A stretch of DNA of 64,000 bases from Pseudomonas sp. 8Z (lineage in GTDB: Bacteria > Pseudomonadota > Gammaproteobacteria > Pseudomonadales > Pseudomonadaceae): contig NZ_LR733827.1 of NCBI RefSeq assembly GCF_902506535.1, forward strand, positions 1,578,200-1,642,199, read 5' to 3'. The notes under the pieces are model-generated. The model was not told the DNA's origin and searched no databases. It saw nothing but the letters and a program-made list of their open reading frames with translations. Each line of letters starts with the position of its first letter. The first letter of the stretch is position 1. Shown here one piece after another: positions 52,101-60,258 of this stretch. Both the position numbers and the translations under genes were made by a program.

Positions 52101-54033
52101 AGCCAAGACAGTGGTGGCTGCACCGCTGGTCGCCGAGCTGTCGATGCCGCGTTTTCTGGCCGGTGGCGATGAAACCACCCTGGCGCTGGATGTGACCAAC
52201 CTCTCCGGCAGCGAGCAGACGCTCGATGTGCAGCTCGATGTCAGTGGCCAGTTGCGCCTGCTCGGCAAGGCGCAGGCAGCACTGAGCCTCAAGGACGGCC
52301 AGCGCACCACCTTGCGCATCCCGGTGCGCGCCGTGGGTGGCCTGGGTCAGGGGCATATTCAGATCAAGGTGCAGGGCTTGCGCCTGGCCAATGAGCCGCT
52401 CGACAGTTTCAGTCGTGACTGGACGCTGGGTGTGCGCCCGGCTTACCCGGCGCAGTTGCAGCATTTTCGCGCGGTGCTCCACGAGGGCGAGCCGTGGAGT
52501 CTGCCGCCGGGCACGCTGAGCCAATTCGAACCAGCCGGTCTGGAGGCGGTGCTGGCGCTGTCGAGTCGCCCGCCGCTCAATCTTGGCGAGCAGATCCGCG
52601 CGCTCAAGGCGTACCCCTACGGCTGCCTGGAACAGACCACCAGCGGCCTGTACCCCTCGCTTTACGCCGATGCCGCCAGCCTCAAGCGCCTGGGACTTAG
52701 CGGCGAGCCGGACGCGCAGCGGCGCAAGAGCATCGAGCTGGGTATCGAGCGCTTGCTTGGCATGCAGCGCTACAGCGGCGGCTTCGGCCTGTGGAGCGCT
52801 GAAAGCGATGAGGAGTATTGGCTCACCGCTTATGTCACCGACTTCCTCTTGCGTGCCCGCGAGCAGGGCTTCGGCGTGCCCAACGAAGCGCTGAAAAAAG
52901 CCACGGATCGTCTGCTGCGCTACCTGCAACAAAGCAGCCTGATCGAGGCCAGCTACAGCGAGGACAACGCGCATACCCGCTTCGCCGTGCAGGCCTATGC
53001 CGGCTATGTACTGGCGCGCAGCCAACAGGCGCCACTGGGCTCGCTGCGCAGCCTGTTCGAGCGCCGCAGCGATGCCCGTTCTGGTCTGCCGCTGGTGCAA
53101 CTGGCCGCCGCGCTGAAACTGATGGGCGATGCGCCACGGGCCGAACAGGCGCTGGCCCAGGGGCTGATCCAGCAACGCGATGGCGAGCGCTGGATGGCCG
53201 ATTACGGCAGCGTCCTGCGCGATCAGGCGCTGATCCTCGCCGTGCTGGAAGAGAACGACATGGCCGCTGGGCAGCGTGAACAGCGCCTGTTCGACCTGGC
53301 GGATGTACTGGCCGGCGAGCGCTGGCTGTCGACCCAGGAGCGCAACGCGCTGTTCCTGGCCGGGCGCGGCATCCTCGGCAAACCGGAACAGGCCTGGAGT
53401 GCGGCACTGGCCAGCGGCGCCTTCCAGTTCAACCTGAGCGACCAGCAGCCGGGCTTGAAGCTTGAGCGTGACGAGTTGGCCGAGCCGCTGAGTGTGAGCA
53501 ATGCCGGCAGCGCCACGCTGTATCAGCAGCTCACCCTGTCCGGCTACCCGGCTCAGGCGCCGCGTGCCGGTGGCGAGAACCTCAGCATCGAGCGCCAATA
53601 CCTGGGCATGGATGGCCGTCCGCTCGACCTGCAGCACCTGAACAGCGGCGAGCTGGTGCTGGTGCACCTGGCTGTACGGGCCAAGCAGCGTGTGCCCGAT
53701 GCGCTGGTGGTGGATCTGCTGCCGGCCGGGCTGGAACTGGAAAACCAGAACCTGGCACAGAGCGCCGCAAGCCTTGATGACGCGGGCGGTAACGTCAAGC
53801 AATGGAGCCAGGCGATGCAGAACGCGCGGATCAAGCACCAGGAATACCGGGGCGATCGCTATGTGGCGGCGGTGGATGTCGACAGCTATGACACCACCCA
53901 CCTGCTGTACCTGGCCCGCGCCGTGACGCCCGGCAGCTACCGCGTACCGCCACCGCAGGTGGAATCGATGTACCGGCCCAACTGGCAGGCACTGGGCAGT
54001 GCGCCGCAAGGGATGGTGGTGCGGGGGCGGTAA
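49135..54033 (+). CDS. bacterial alpha-2-macroglobulin lipoprotein
   Basis: The 1632-residue protein is a bacterial defence and periplasmic protease trap. It starts with a lipoprotein signal (LLLALALSLLSAC, lipobox LSAC), so it is tethered, likely to the outer or inner membrane. The middle carries macroglobulin beta domains. The thioester motif YGCLEQTTSG has Cys1164 and Gln1167, and a bait region lies earlier near the MG domains. A protease cut exposes the thioester, which binds the attacker. It belongs to the YfhM group that pairs with PbpC, and pbpC follows here. The 1316-residue opposite-strand frame covering it is a shadow. Confidence 0.94.
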   Translation: MPNKGLLLALALSLLSACDSSQSPATVTGAPPAADQPQTPKPAVDRDALSKRYASRELEVVDVSEVQLDGASALSVTFSVPLDPDQRFAERLHLVDSKAGKVDGAWELTDNLNELRLRHLEPKRKLVLTIDAGLRAINGGKLAAEHVSRFETRDLQASVGFASRGSLLPTRLAEGLPVIALNVDKVNVEFFRIKPESLPRFLARWGRASNLDTWEARELLPMADLVYGGRFDLNPARNTRETVLLPIAGLEPFKQPGVYLAVMREAGSYSYSQPATLFSLSDIGLSAHRYRDRLDVFTQALEGGKAQSGVQLELLDAEGALLAEGETDSTGHAQLPLPAKAEVLLAKQDEQTSLLRLNAPALDLAEFDITGPSASALQLFVFGPRDLYRPGETVLLNALLRDADGKAVKAQPVNVEVRRPDEQVSRKFVWNTDAQGLYQYQLALADEAPTGRWQLLLDLGDGNPQVYEFLVEDFLPERMALELNGQDRPIAPSAEARFSVTGRYLYGAPAAGNRLSGQLYVRPLREAVASLPGYQFGDITEADLTQELELAEQSLDDQGRATITPENRWGDARSPLRLILQASLQESAGRPITRRVIQPVWPAERLPGVRGLFDGEEVDADSLAEFEVLVADAEGNKLAADNLSVRLVRERRDYFWSFSDGEGWRHNYTEKYLTLSDEPLKVAAGGTAKVSFPVEWGPYRVEVVDNQTGLVSSLRFWAGYRWQDNADGGAVRPDQVKLALDKPAYAAGDVAKITVTPPTAGSGYLLLESSDGPLWWQEISVPAEGETFELPIDAKWARHDLYLSALVIRPGERKAQVTPKRAVGLLHLPLDRAPRKLAVSLQAPEKMRPKQPLKVKVVARNADGSIPDKVHVLVAAVDVGILNITDFATPDPFASFFGRKGYGADQMDIYGQLIEAQGRVASLAFGGDAGLEAGGKRPDTSVLIVAQQSDALQLNAQGEGEVSLDIPDFNGELRLMAQAWSDERFGMAEAKTVVAAPLVAELSMPRFLAGGDETTLALDVTNLSGSEQTLDVQLDVSGQLRLLGKAQAALSLKDGQRTTLRIPVRAVGGLGQGHIQIKVQGLRLANEPLDSFSRDWTLGVRPAYPAQLQHFRAVLHEGEPWSLPPGTLSQFEPAGLEAVLALSSRPPLNLGEQIRALKAYPYGCLEQTTSGLYPSLYADAASLKRLGLSGEPDAQRRKSIELGIERLLGMQRYSGGFGLWSAESDEEYWLTAYVTDFLLRAREQGFGVPNEALKKATDRLLRYLQQSSLIEASYSEDNAHTRFAVQAYAGYVLARSQQAPLGSLRSLFERRSDARSGLPLVQLAAALKLMGDAPRAEQALAQGLIQQRDGERWMADYGSVLRDQALILAVLEENDMAAGQREQRLFDLADVLAGERWLSTQERNALFLAGRGILGKPEQAWSAALASGAFQFNLSDQQPGLKLERDELAEPLSVSNAGSATLYQQLTLSGYPAQAPRAGGENLSIERQYLGMDGRPLDLQHLNSGELVLVHLAVRAKQRVPDALVVDLLPAGLELENQNLAQSAASLDDAGGNVKQWSQAMQNARIKHQEYRGDRYVAAVDVDSYDTTHLLYLARAVTPGSYRVPPPQVESMYRPNWQALGSAPQGMVVRGR

Positions 54034-54068
54034 GAACGGCCCCACTTCGCGCCGGCGCCACAGGAAAC

Positions 54069-54092
54069 GTAGCCCGGATGCAATCCGGGAAT
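54069..54092. repeat. REP palindrome left of the RAYT gene
   Basis: The core GTAGCCCGGATGCAATCCGG, followed by GAATT, forms an imperfect hairpin 23 bases before the transposase start. An inverted copy is at 54647-54668, so the transposase has REP copies at both ends. Confidence 0.9.
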
Positions 54093-54114
54093 TCTGAGCA
54101 CAAGGAAGTGCGCG

Positions 54115-54640
54115 ATGGTGAACTACCTTAGAGCAAAGGTCGCTGGCGGTTGTTATTTCCTGACGCTGACCCTACAAGACAGGCGTAGTGATTTACAGAC
54201 ACTCCGCCCTGCTGCGGCAGTGCTTGCGTGATACACAAACACAACGGCCCTTTCGCGTACCTGCTCTGGTGGTGTTGCCGGATCATCTGCATATGCTGAT
54301 GACGCTGCCAACTGATGATGCCGACTTCTCTGCGCGAATCCGTATGCTCAAGGCCTCCTTCGTGGTCACGCTGCGCCAACAGGCAGGCTGCGATGTGCGA
54401 ATCAATGCCAGGGGTGAAGCCAATATTTGGCAGCGACGTTTTTGGGAACATCTGATTCGTGACGAGCAGGATTACCGCAATCATCTGGATTACATCCATC
54501 TCAACCCGGTCAAACACGGTCTGGTCGCTCGTGTACAGGATTGGCCGTTTTCCAGTTTTCATCACTATGTGCGTCAGGGCTTGCTGCCTATCGATTGGGC
54601 GGGGGGCGCAGACGTCGGGATCGAAGAAGCTGGCGAATAA
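54115..54640 (+). pseudogene. REP-associated tyrosine transposase (RAYT), frameshifted
   Basis: It is a single-strand transposase of the Y1/HUH class. From 54115 the first frame reads MVNYLRAKVAGGCYFLTLTL as in other RAYTs, but then runs to a stop at 54232. From about 54188 the second frame continues with LLRQCLRDTQTQRPFRVPAL, the HUH core VVLPDHLHMLMTLP, RFWEHLIRDEQDYRNHLDY and IHLNPVKHGLVARVQDWPFS. The catalytic Tyr is in DEQDYRNH. A shift of one base near 54190 joins the frames; whether it is real or an assembly error cannot be told. It separates the macroglobulin gene from pbpC. Confidence 0.85.
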
Positions 54641-54646
54641 GGCAGT

Positions 54647-54700
54647 CCCCGGATTGCATCCGGGCTACGCGAAACCAGTAACACGGATGCAATCCGGGGG
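54647..54700. repeat. two REP palindromes right of the RAYT gene
   Basis: At 54647-54668 the REP core occurs in the opposite orientation to 54069. At 54684-54700 a third, shortened copy CGGATGCAATCCGGGGG lies within 15 bases of the pbpC start, so it is in the pbpC leader. Confidence 0.85.
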
Positions 54701-54712
54701 CTTGTGCTGAAA

Positions 54713-57037
54713 ATGCCATCCAAACGCCGGCGTCGATGGACGCTCATCGTTCTACTCCCCCTGGCTCTACTCTGGCTCGCCGACCGCCTCTTCCCGCTAC
54801 CGTTGCCCGAAGACGATCTAGCCCGCGTGGTGTTGGCCGAGGATGGCACGCCGCTGTGGCGTTTCGCCGATCACGATGGTGTGTGGCGTTACCCGGTGAC
54901 GCCGCAGGAAGTTTCGCCCTATTACCTCGACGCGCTGCTGACCTACGAGGATCGCTGGTTTCGCCAGCACCCAGGCATCAATCCGTTGGCACTGGCGCGC
55001 GCCGCTTGGCAGAACCTGTCCGGTGGGCGCGTGGTGTCCGGCGGCAGCACACTGTCGATGCAGGTGGCGCGGCTGCTCGATCCGCATGCGCGTGACATGG
55101 CTGGCAAACTCAAGCAGCTCTGGCGCACCGCGCAGTTGGAGTGGCACCTGTCCAAGGACGAGATCCTCACGCTGTACCTCAATCGCGCGCCGTTTGGTGG
55201 CACCTTGCAGGGCGTGGCGGCGGCGAGCTGGAGCTACCTGGGCAAGCCACCGAGCCAGCTCACCCGCGCCGAGGCCGCCTTGCTCGCGGTGCTGCCACAG
55301 GCGCCCAGTCGTTTGCGCCCGGATCGTCACCCCGAGCGTGCCCAGGCCGCGCGCGACAAGGTGCTGCGGCGCCTGGCCGAGTTCCGGGTGTGGCCACAGG
55401 CGCAGATCGACGCCGCACTGGAGGAGCCGGTGTTTCTCGCTCCGCGTCGCGAGCCGAGCCTGGCCCCCCTGCTGGCGCGAAGGCTGGATCGCTCTGCTCG
55501 CTCGCCGCTGATCCGCACCAACCTCGATGCCACGTTGCAATTGCGCCTGGAGGACTTGCTGCTGGGCTGGCGCGCACGTCTGCCAGAACGGACCTCGGCG
55601 GCGATTCTGGTGGTCGAGCACGAGAGCATGGCGGTGCGCGCCTACCTTGGCTCGGTGGATATCGGCGATGCCTCGCGCTTCGGCCATGTCGACATGGTGC
55701 GCGCGTTGCGCTCGCCCGGCTCGACACTGAAGCCCTTTCTCTATGGCCTGGCCCTGGACGCCGGACTGATTCACTCCGAGTCGCTGTTGCAGGACGTGCC
55801 CCGGCATTACGGCGATTACCGCCCCGGCAACTTCGCCGCCGGTTTCAGCGGCCCGGTGTCGGCCAGCAGTGCGCTGGCGACCTCGCTCAATCTGCCGGCC
55901 GTGCAACTGCTCGAAGCCTATGGGCCGAAGCGTTTTGCCGGTGAGCTGCGTGCGGCCGGCCTGCCGATTCGTTTGCCGGCCCTGGCTGAGCCCAGCCTGG
56001 CGCTGATCCTCGGCGGCGGCGGTACGCGCCTGGAGTCGCTGGTCGGCGGCTACAGCGCCTTCGCCCGTGGCGGCATGGTCGCGCGCCCACGCTTGCAACC
56101 GAGCGATACGCTGCGCGAACGACGCCTGCTTTCACCGGGCGCGGCATGGATCATCCGGCGCATTCTCAGCGGTCAGGCGCGGCCTGATCGTGACCCACGC
56201 GCGCAGTTGGCGCAGCGCCCCGGCCTGGCCTGGAAAACCGGCACCAGCTATGGCTTTCGCGATGCCTGGGCGATTGGCGTCGGCCCGCGTTATCTGGTTG
56301 GTGTTTGGATTGGCCGCCCGGACGGCACGCCCGTACCCGGCCAGTTCGGCCTGGCCTCCGCCGCGCCCTTGTTGCTACAGGTGCATGATTTGCTGGTGGG
56401 GCGCGACAGTCAGCGCGGGCTGGCGCCGCCGCCTGATCCGCAGCCCGCGACGGTCGGTGTCGCGGCAATCTGTTGGCCACTGGGGCAGCCCATGGACAAG
56501 GGCGACGCCAATTGCCGCCGCCAACGCTTCGCCTGGACACTCGACGGCACCACGCCGCCGACCCTGCTGGCCGCTGATCAGCCCATGGGCAGTGGTTTGC
56601 GTGAGCGCTATTGGGTCAATGCCCAAGGGTTGCGCGTGGCGTCCGATTGCCCCGCTGCTCAAGCCCGTGAACTGGTGCTCTGGCCCGCGCCGCTGGAGCC
56701 CTGGCTGCCACCGCGTGAACGGCGTGCCGCGCGCCTGCCTGCCAGCGACCCACAATGCCCGCCGCCGCCGAGCAGCCAGGCGGCGCCGCTGAGCATCGTC
56801 GGCGTGCGCGAAGGTGACCGTTTGCGTCGCCCGCAAGGCAGCAGCGAGGCACTGCGCCTGAGCCTGTCGACCCTCGGCGGCAGTGGTCGGCGTTGGTGGT
56901 TCGTCGATGGCGAGCCGCAGGCCGAGACCCTGGCCGCTGCCCCGTTCGAGCATGCCTTTGCGCTTGGCCACCACCAAGTCAGCGTGCTCGATGAGGGTGG
57001 GCAGACGGCCAGCCTTAGGTTCAGCGTCGGGCCTTGA
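54713..57037 (+). CDS. pbpC: penicillin-binding protein 1C
   Basis: The 774-residue bifunctional peptidoglycan synthase has an N-terminal membrane segment (LIVLLPLALLWLADRLF), a GT51 glycosyltransferase (TYEDRWFRQHPGINPLALAR, SGGSTLSMQVARLLDPHARD) and a transpeptidase with the Ser near residue 337 (SPGSTLKPFLYG), SSALATSLN, and KTGT at about 508. A BiPBP_C-type tail follows. It usually partners a macroglobulin, which it repairs or backs up. The ATG at 54713 was chosen because the start has basic residues before the membrane segment; a GTG at 54704 adds three residues. Confidence 0.94.
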   Translation: MPSKRRRRWTLIVLLPLALLWLADRLFPLPLPEDDLARVVLAEDGTPLWRFADHDGVWRYPVTPQEVSPYYLDALLTYEDRWFRQHPGINPLALARAAWQNLSGGRVVSGGSTLSMQVARLLDPHARDMAGKLKQLWRTAQLEWHLSKDEILTLYLNRAPFGGTLQGVAAASWSYLGKPPSQLTRAEAALLAVLPQAPSRLRPDRHPERAQAARDKVLRRLAEFRVWPQAQIDAALEEPVFLAPRREPSLAPLLARRLDRSARSPLIRTNLDATLQLRLEDLLLGWRARLPERTSAAILVVEHESMAVRAYLGSVDIGDASRFGHVDMVRALRSPGSTLKPFLYGLALDAGLIHSESLLQDVPRHYGDYRPGNFAAGFSGPVSASSALATSLNLPAVQLLEAYGPKRFAGELRAAGLPIRLPALAEPSLALILGGGGTRLESLVGGYSAFARGGMVARPRLQPSDTLRERRLLSPGAAWIIRRILSGQARPDRDPRAQLAQRPGLAWKTGTSYGFRDAWAIGVGPRYLVGVWIGRPDGTPVPGQFGLASAAPLLLQVHDLLVGRDSQRGLAPPPDPQPATVGVAAICWPLGQPMDKGDANCRRQRFAWTLDGTTPPTLLAADQPMGSGLRERYWVNAQGLRVASDCPAAQARELVLWPAPLEPWLPPRERRAARLPASDPQCPPPPSSQAAPLSIVGVREGDRLRRPQGSSEALRLSLSTLGGSGRRWWFVDGEPQAETLAAAPFEHAFALGHHQVSVLDEGGQTASLRFSVGP

Positions 57038-57152
57038 TGGAGCGACTGGGACGATGGCTACTCGTTTACCCATAAACGAATAGCCTGATCTATCTGGCGG
57101 ATTTGCATGGCGTCTGCCTGGACATGCTACGGGTAATAGCTAAGCGCGCGCC

Positions 57153-57653
57153 TTATAACGGCTTCTCCATCGCTATCAATGCCGCCCTGTCGCCAGCGGC
57201 TGAGCAGCGTTCGACGATGGCGACGGGTTTGTAGCCCAGACGGGTGTAGAGCAGCAGACCGCTCACGTTGGCGTTGAAGCACGACACTTTCATCAGTGGC
57301 GCCTTGTAGCGCTGCTGGGCGAGGCTTTCCATCACCGCTACCAGATACTGGGCCACGCCTTGGCTGCGTGCCCAAGGCGCCACCATCAGGTTGCCCAGGG
57401 CGCAGAATTCGCCATGCTGCCATTGGTAGAAATTGGCGAAACCGGCGATCCGGCCGTCGAGCTCTACCACGGTGCTTTCGCGGCGCTCGGCGATAGCGGC
57501 GGCCAGTTGACCGACATTCAGCGGCCAGATGGCCTTGGGGTAGCTGAAGAACAGTTCCTCCATGGTCTGTGGAAAACCGACCACCTCACTCAAGTCAGCG
57601 GCGCTAGCTGGGCGGTGTTGCAGGGCTGAATACAAGCGGGGTTCCTCGGTCAA
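57153..57653 (-). CDS. GNAT-family acetyltransferase
   Basis: The 166-residue protein has the acetyl-CoA site region LGNLMVAPWARSQGVAQYLV with the R/Q-x-x-G-x-G/A pattern, preceded by IAGFANFYQWQHGEF and followed by SCFNANVSGLLLYTRLGYKP. It probably acetylates a small molecule or protein; no substrate is known. It overlaps the DUF4136 gene upstream by 4 bases (ATGA), so it may be the end of an operon. Confidence 0.85.
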   Translation of the reverse strand: MTEEPRLYSALQHRPASAADLSEVVGFPQTMEELFFSYPKAIWPLNVGQLAAAIAERRESTVVELDGRIAGFANFYQWQHGEFCALGNLMVAPWARSQGVAQYLVAVMESLAQQRYKAPLMKVSCFNANVSGLLLYTRLGYKPVAIVERCSAAGDRAALIAMEKPL

Positions 57654-58201
57654 TGTGGCGGATATTGCGCGAGAATCTGCGTCACGGTTTCCCGGATCGT
57701 CCGCTCACGTTCAGCCGGGCTGAGCGCCTGGCTGCTCACAAGTTGTTCGCCACTACCACGCCAAACCAACTTGCCGTCCTTGGCGTCGTAGAGGTCGATC
57801 TGCAAGGTGGCGACCTTGTAGTCCAGGCGGCGCGTTTCACTGAACGCCGGACCGCCCCAGTAACCGCCCCAATGGCCACCCCAGCCGCCGTATTGGGTGG
57901 TGATCTGATCCTGGCGCTCATCGACGCTCAAGACGACTTGCACCTTGAGATCGCCCTGGCTAGCGCCAGTCTGGCGCAAGCCGCGCTGCTCCAGTTGATC
58001 ATGCAGCGCCTGGCTGATGCGCTGTTCGGTCAGGTCGCTCTTGAGGCGAGCGTCGTCGGGTTGGTAGACGAAGGCTTTATCCATCCAGCGCCAACTGCGG
58101 TAGGCGCTGAAGTCGCGATTGGGGTCGAAGTCATGCTCCAGGTTGATGCTGGCGCAGCCCGTCAGCAGCAGGGCGAAAAGCAGACTGAGCAAGGTACGCA
58201 T
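57650..58201 (-). CDS. DUF4136 lipoprotein
   Basis: The 183-residue protein has a lipoprotein signal (LLSLLFALLLTGC) and DUF4136 blocks: FDPNRDFSAYRSWRWMD, LKSDLTEQRISQALHDQLEQ and VVLSVDERQDQITTQYGGWG, with a Gly-rich loop. Function unknown. The ATG at 58201 begins the signal; the frame goes back to 58282 without a signal. The next gene upstream is a second DUF4136 lipoprotein. Confidence 0.85.
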   Translation of the reverse strand: MRTLLSLLFALLLTGCASINLEHDFDPNRDFSAYRSWRWMDKAFVYQPDDARLKSDLTEQRISQALHDQLEQRGLRQTGASQGDLKVQVVLSVDERQDQITTQYGGWGGHWGGYWGGPAFSETRRLDYKVATLQIDLYDAKDGKLVWRGSGEQLVSSQALSPAERERTIRETVTQILAQYPPH

Positions 58202-58217
58202 GCTGAACTCCTGATGA

Positions 58218-58814
58218 TCAGTGCGGCGGGTAGCCGCTGAGCGCTTTACCGATAGCCGCGCGTACGGCATCGGCCTGGGCACGTTGATCCTTATTGGCCA
58301 GCGCTTCGCCGCTGCCGGACCAGACCACTTGGCGGTCGTGGGCGTCGATCATTTCCAGGCGTACCACCAGCACTTTTTCCTCATAGGTCCGCACGATGGG
58401 CGTGCTGCCCCAGGCACCATACTGCCGTCCCCAGGGGCCGCCGCCATAGTAAGCACCGGCATCGTCCTGGTACTGGCGCAGGCGGGTTTCCTGGGTCATG
58501 CGGGCATTGATCAGCAGATCGCCGTTGCCGCTCTGGGCCGGGCGCAGGCCGTATTGGTCGAGCCCGGCGCTGACGCTGTCGGCCAACTGCGCGCCACCGA
58601 GCCAGGCCGCGCCAGATGGCGCCCTGCCGCCATCCCAGCTCCAGGTGCGATAGCGCCCGTAGTCGCGCACGGGCGCCGGGTAGGCGCTGCGGTCAAAGGT
58701 GTTGGCGGCCCCTGGCGGTGCCGGTGGCATCGGCAGGGATTGGGCCTGGTAAGGGTTCTGGCTCTGGCAGGCGGCCAGCAGTGGTAGGACGAGTAAGGCT
58801 ATGACGCTGCGCAT
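58218..58814 (-). CDS. second DUF4136 lipoprotein
   Basis: The 198-residue protein has a lipoprotein signal (VIALLVLPLLAAC) and DUF4136 features (YRTWSWDGGRAPSGAAWLGG, LLINARMTQETRLRQYQDDA), followed by a Gly/Tyr-rich stretch. It is about 30% similar by eye to the neighbour, which suggests an old tandem duplication. The ATG at 58814 is preferred because GGAG lies six bases upstream of it; the ATG at 58820 would have no spacing. Confidence 0.82.
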   Translation of the reverse strand: MRSVIALLVLPLLAACQSQNPYQAQSLPMPPAPPGAANTFDRSAYPAPVRDYGRYRTWSWDGGRAPSGAAWLGGAQLADSVSAGLDQYGLRPAQSGNGDLLINARMTQETRLRQYQDDAGAYYGGGPWGRQYGAWGSTPIVRTYEEKVLVVRLEMIDAHDRQVVWSGSGEALANKDQRAQADAVRAAIGKALSGYPPH

Positions 58815-58891
58815 GGTCATCTCCGGGTTACGCTCGACATCAGCGCTGTGCATTCAGGCTACGCCTGGCTTTTGGTCGGCTTCAACTGCGT

Positions 58892-59641
58892 TCACAGGGG
58901 CCGACAGATCCAGTGCAGGTAACGGCCGAGCCCTTCGAAACTGGGATGGCGGCGGTGCGCCAGCTCCATCTCCAGCAGGTCGAGCAGGTCGGCCTTGGCC
59001 TGAAACTCCTGCGGCATGTAGTCGTGGAACACGCGCACGCCGCTACGGCTTTCGACCTGCCAGTGCGTGGCGAGTTGCGTGCCCAGCTCGCGCGGGTCGA
59101 GCGGTTGCTGTGGTGTCAGGCTCTGCCCTTCGCCAGCGAAGCGCGCCTTGCGCAGCTTGCGAAAGTGCCCCTTGAGCAGGTTGCGGTAGATCAGTGCGTC
59201 CTTGTTGTAGAAGGCCAGCGACAGCCAGCCGCCCTTGGCCGTCAATTGATGCAGCACTGGCAGGATGGCGGCGGGCTCGGCCAGCCATTCCAGCACGGCG
59301 TGGCACAGCACCAGATCGTAGGGCTGTGGCAACTGGCCGAGCAGTTCCTGCCAGGGTGCCTGGATGAAAGTGGCGCTCTGGCCTGCTTCGGCAAAGCGCT
59401 GGCGGGCGCCTTCGAGCATCGGTTCGGCGGGTTCGGCGAGGGTCACATCATGGCCCTGCTGAGCCAGCCATAGGCTCATATGACCGAGGCCTGCGCCCAC
59501 GTCGAGCACACGCAGCGGGCGTTCGGGCAGGGCTTCGGCCAGGTCGGCCTGCAGCACAGCCAGGCGGATGGCGCCTTTGGCGCCACCGTAGATTTTCTCG
59601 GCGAAACGGGTGGCGAGTTCGTCGAAATGGCGGTCGCTCAT
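58892..59641 (-). CDS. cmoM: tRNA 5-carboxymethoxyuridine methyltransferase CmoM
   Basis: It methylates the carboxymethoxyuridine at the wobble position of tRNA. The 249-residue protein has the SAM motif VLDVGAGLGHMSLWLAQQGH, LCHAVLEWLAEPAAILPVLH, and the family start MSDRHFDELATRFAEKIYGG. The ATG at 59641 matches this start and overlaps the MazG-like gene by 4 bases. Confidence 0.9.
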   Translation of the reverse strand: MSDRHFDELATRFAEKIYGGAKGAIRLAVLQADLAEALPERPLRVLDVGAGLGHMSLWLAQQGHDVTLAEPAEPMLEGARQRFAEAGQSATFIQAPWQELLGQLPQPYDLVLCHAVLEWLAEPAAILPVLHQLTAKGGWLSLAFYNKDALIYRNLLKGHFRKLRKARFAGEGQSLTPQQPLDPRELGTQLATHWQVESRSGVRVFHDYMPQEFQAKADLLDLLEMELAHRRHPSFEGLGRYLHWICRPL

Positions 59642-59943
59642 CGGGCAAAACGCCTTTCGCTGTCGGCCAGTTTGGCGCGTACCACTTCGTCCATATCCAG
59701 CCCCAGTTCGCTGCATAGGAGCAGGAGATAGAGCACGATGTCGCCAACTTCCTGGCCAGCATGGGCGAGTTTGTCAGCCGCCAGCGTGCGTGATTCGTCT
59801 TCGCTCAGCCATTGGAATATTTCCACCAGCTCGGCCATTTCCACGCTGGCGGCCATGGCCAGGTTCTTCGGGCTGTGGAAGCGCTTCCACTGGTTGGCAT
59901 CGCGAATGGCGTGCAGGCGGGCGGTGAGTTCGGGCAGGTTCAT
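59638..59943 (-). CDS. MazG-like nucleotide pyrophosphohydrolase
   Basis: The 101-residue helical protein has the MazG motif EMAELVEIFQWLSEDES and the metal-binding second half EVGDIVLYLLLLCSELGLDM. It resembles the RS21-C6/dCTP-pyrophosphatase group and probably cleaves non-standard or excess nucleotides. It overlaps cmoM; the two are probably co-transcribed. Confidence 0.85.
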   Translation of the reverse strand: MNLPELTARLHAIRDANQWKRFHSPKNLAMAASVEMAELVEIFQWLSEDESRTLAADKLAHAGQEVGDIVLYLLLLCSELGLDMDEVVRAKLADSERRFAR

Positions 59944-60103
59944 CGGGGGCTCCTTTCGAGCCGCATAGCTTCGGCGTGAACGCCGCGCGCTGCAAGCAGC
60001 GCTTTGTCTTCACGGGCTTTCGCTAAGGCACTGCGGTGGTCTGTCGCGCGGCAACCAACCACAGAGTCGGTGGCGCAATTAGCAGCTAATCTTTCATGGT
60101 GTA
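59944..60103. other. left part of the cio control region
   Basis: No gene is supported here. The divergent promoter regions of the MazG-like gene and the cio operon lie in this stretch and in 60104-60258. Confidence 0.4.
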
Positions 60104-60117
60104 TTGACCCAGATCAA
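60104..60117. promoter_or_regulatory. ANR/FNR box upstream of cioA
   Basis: TTGACCCAGATCAA matches the ANR/FNR pattern TTGAT-N4-ATCAA at nine of ten key bases. It is 142 bases before the cioA ATG. In P. aeruginosa ANR represses cioAB at low oxygen, which would suit this site. Confidence 0.7.
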
Positions 60118-60258
60118 TGCACCGGTTTGCGCGACCCACTCTGGCTCACGGGCATTTGCCCGCATAAGAACAACAGTGCTGCGTGTGACTCCAACGCCTG
60201 GAGTCTGTGGCTCGGCTTTGCGTGCCGAGGCCGAGATAACCCTGAACGAGGACGTGTC

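Noticed and set aside
50095..54045. 1316-residue frame on the minus strand opposite the macroglobulin gene
   Set aside because: It is an antisense shadow in GC-rich coding DNA. The plus-strand frame has a lipoprotein signal and a thioester motif; this one has no domain.
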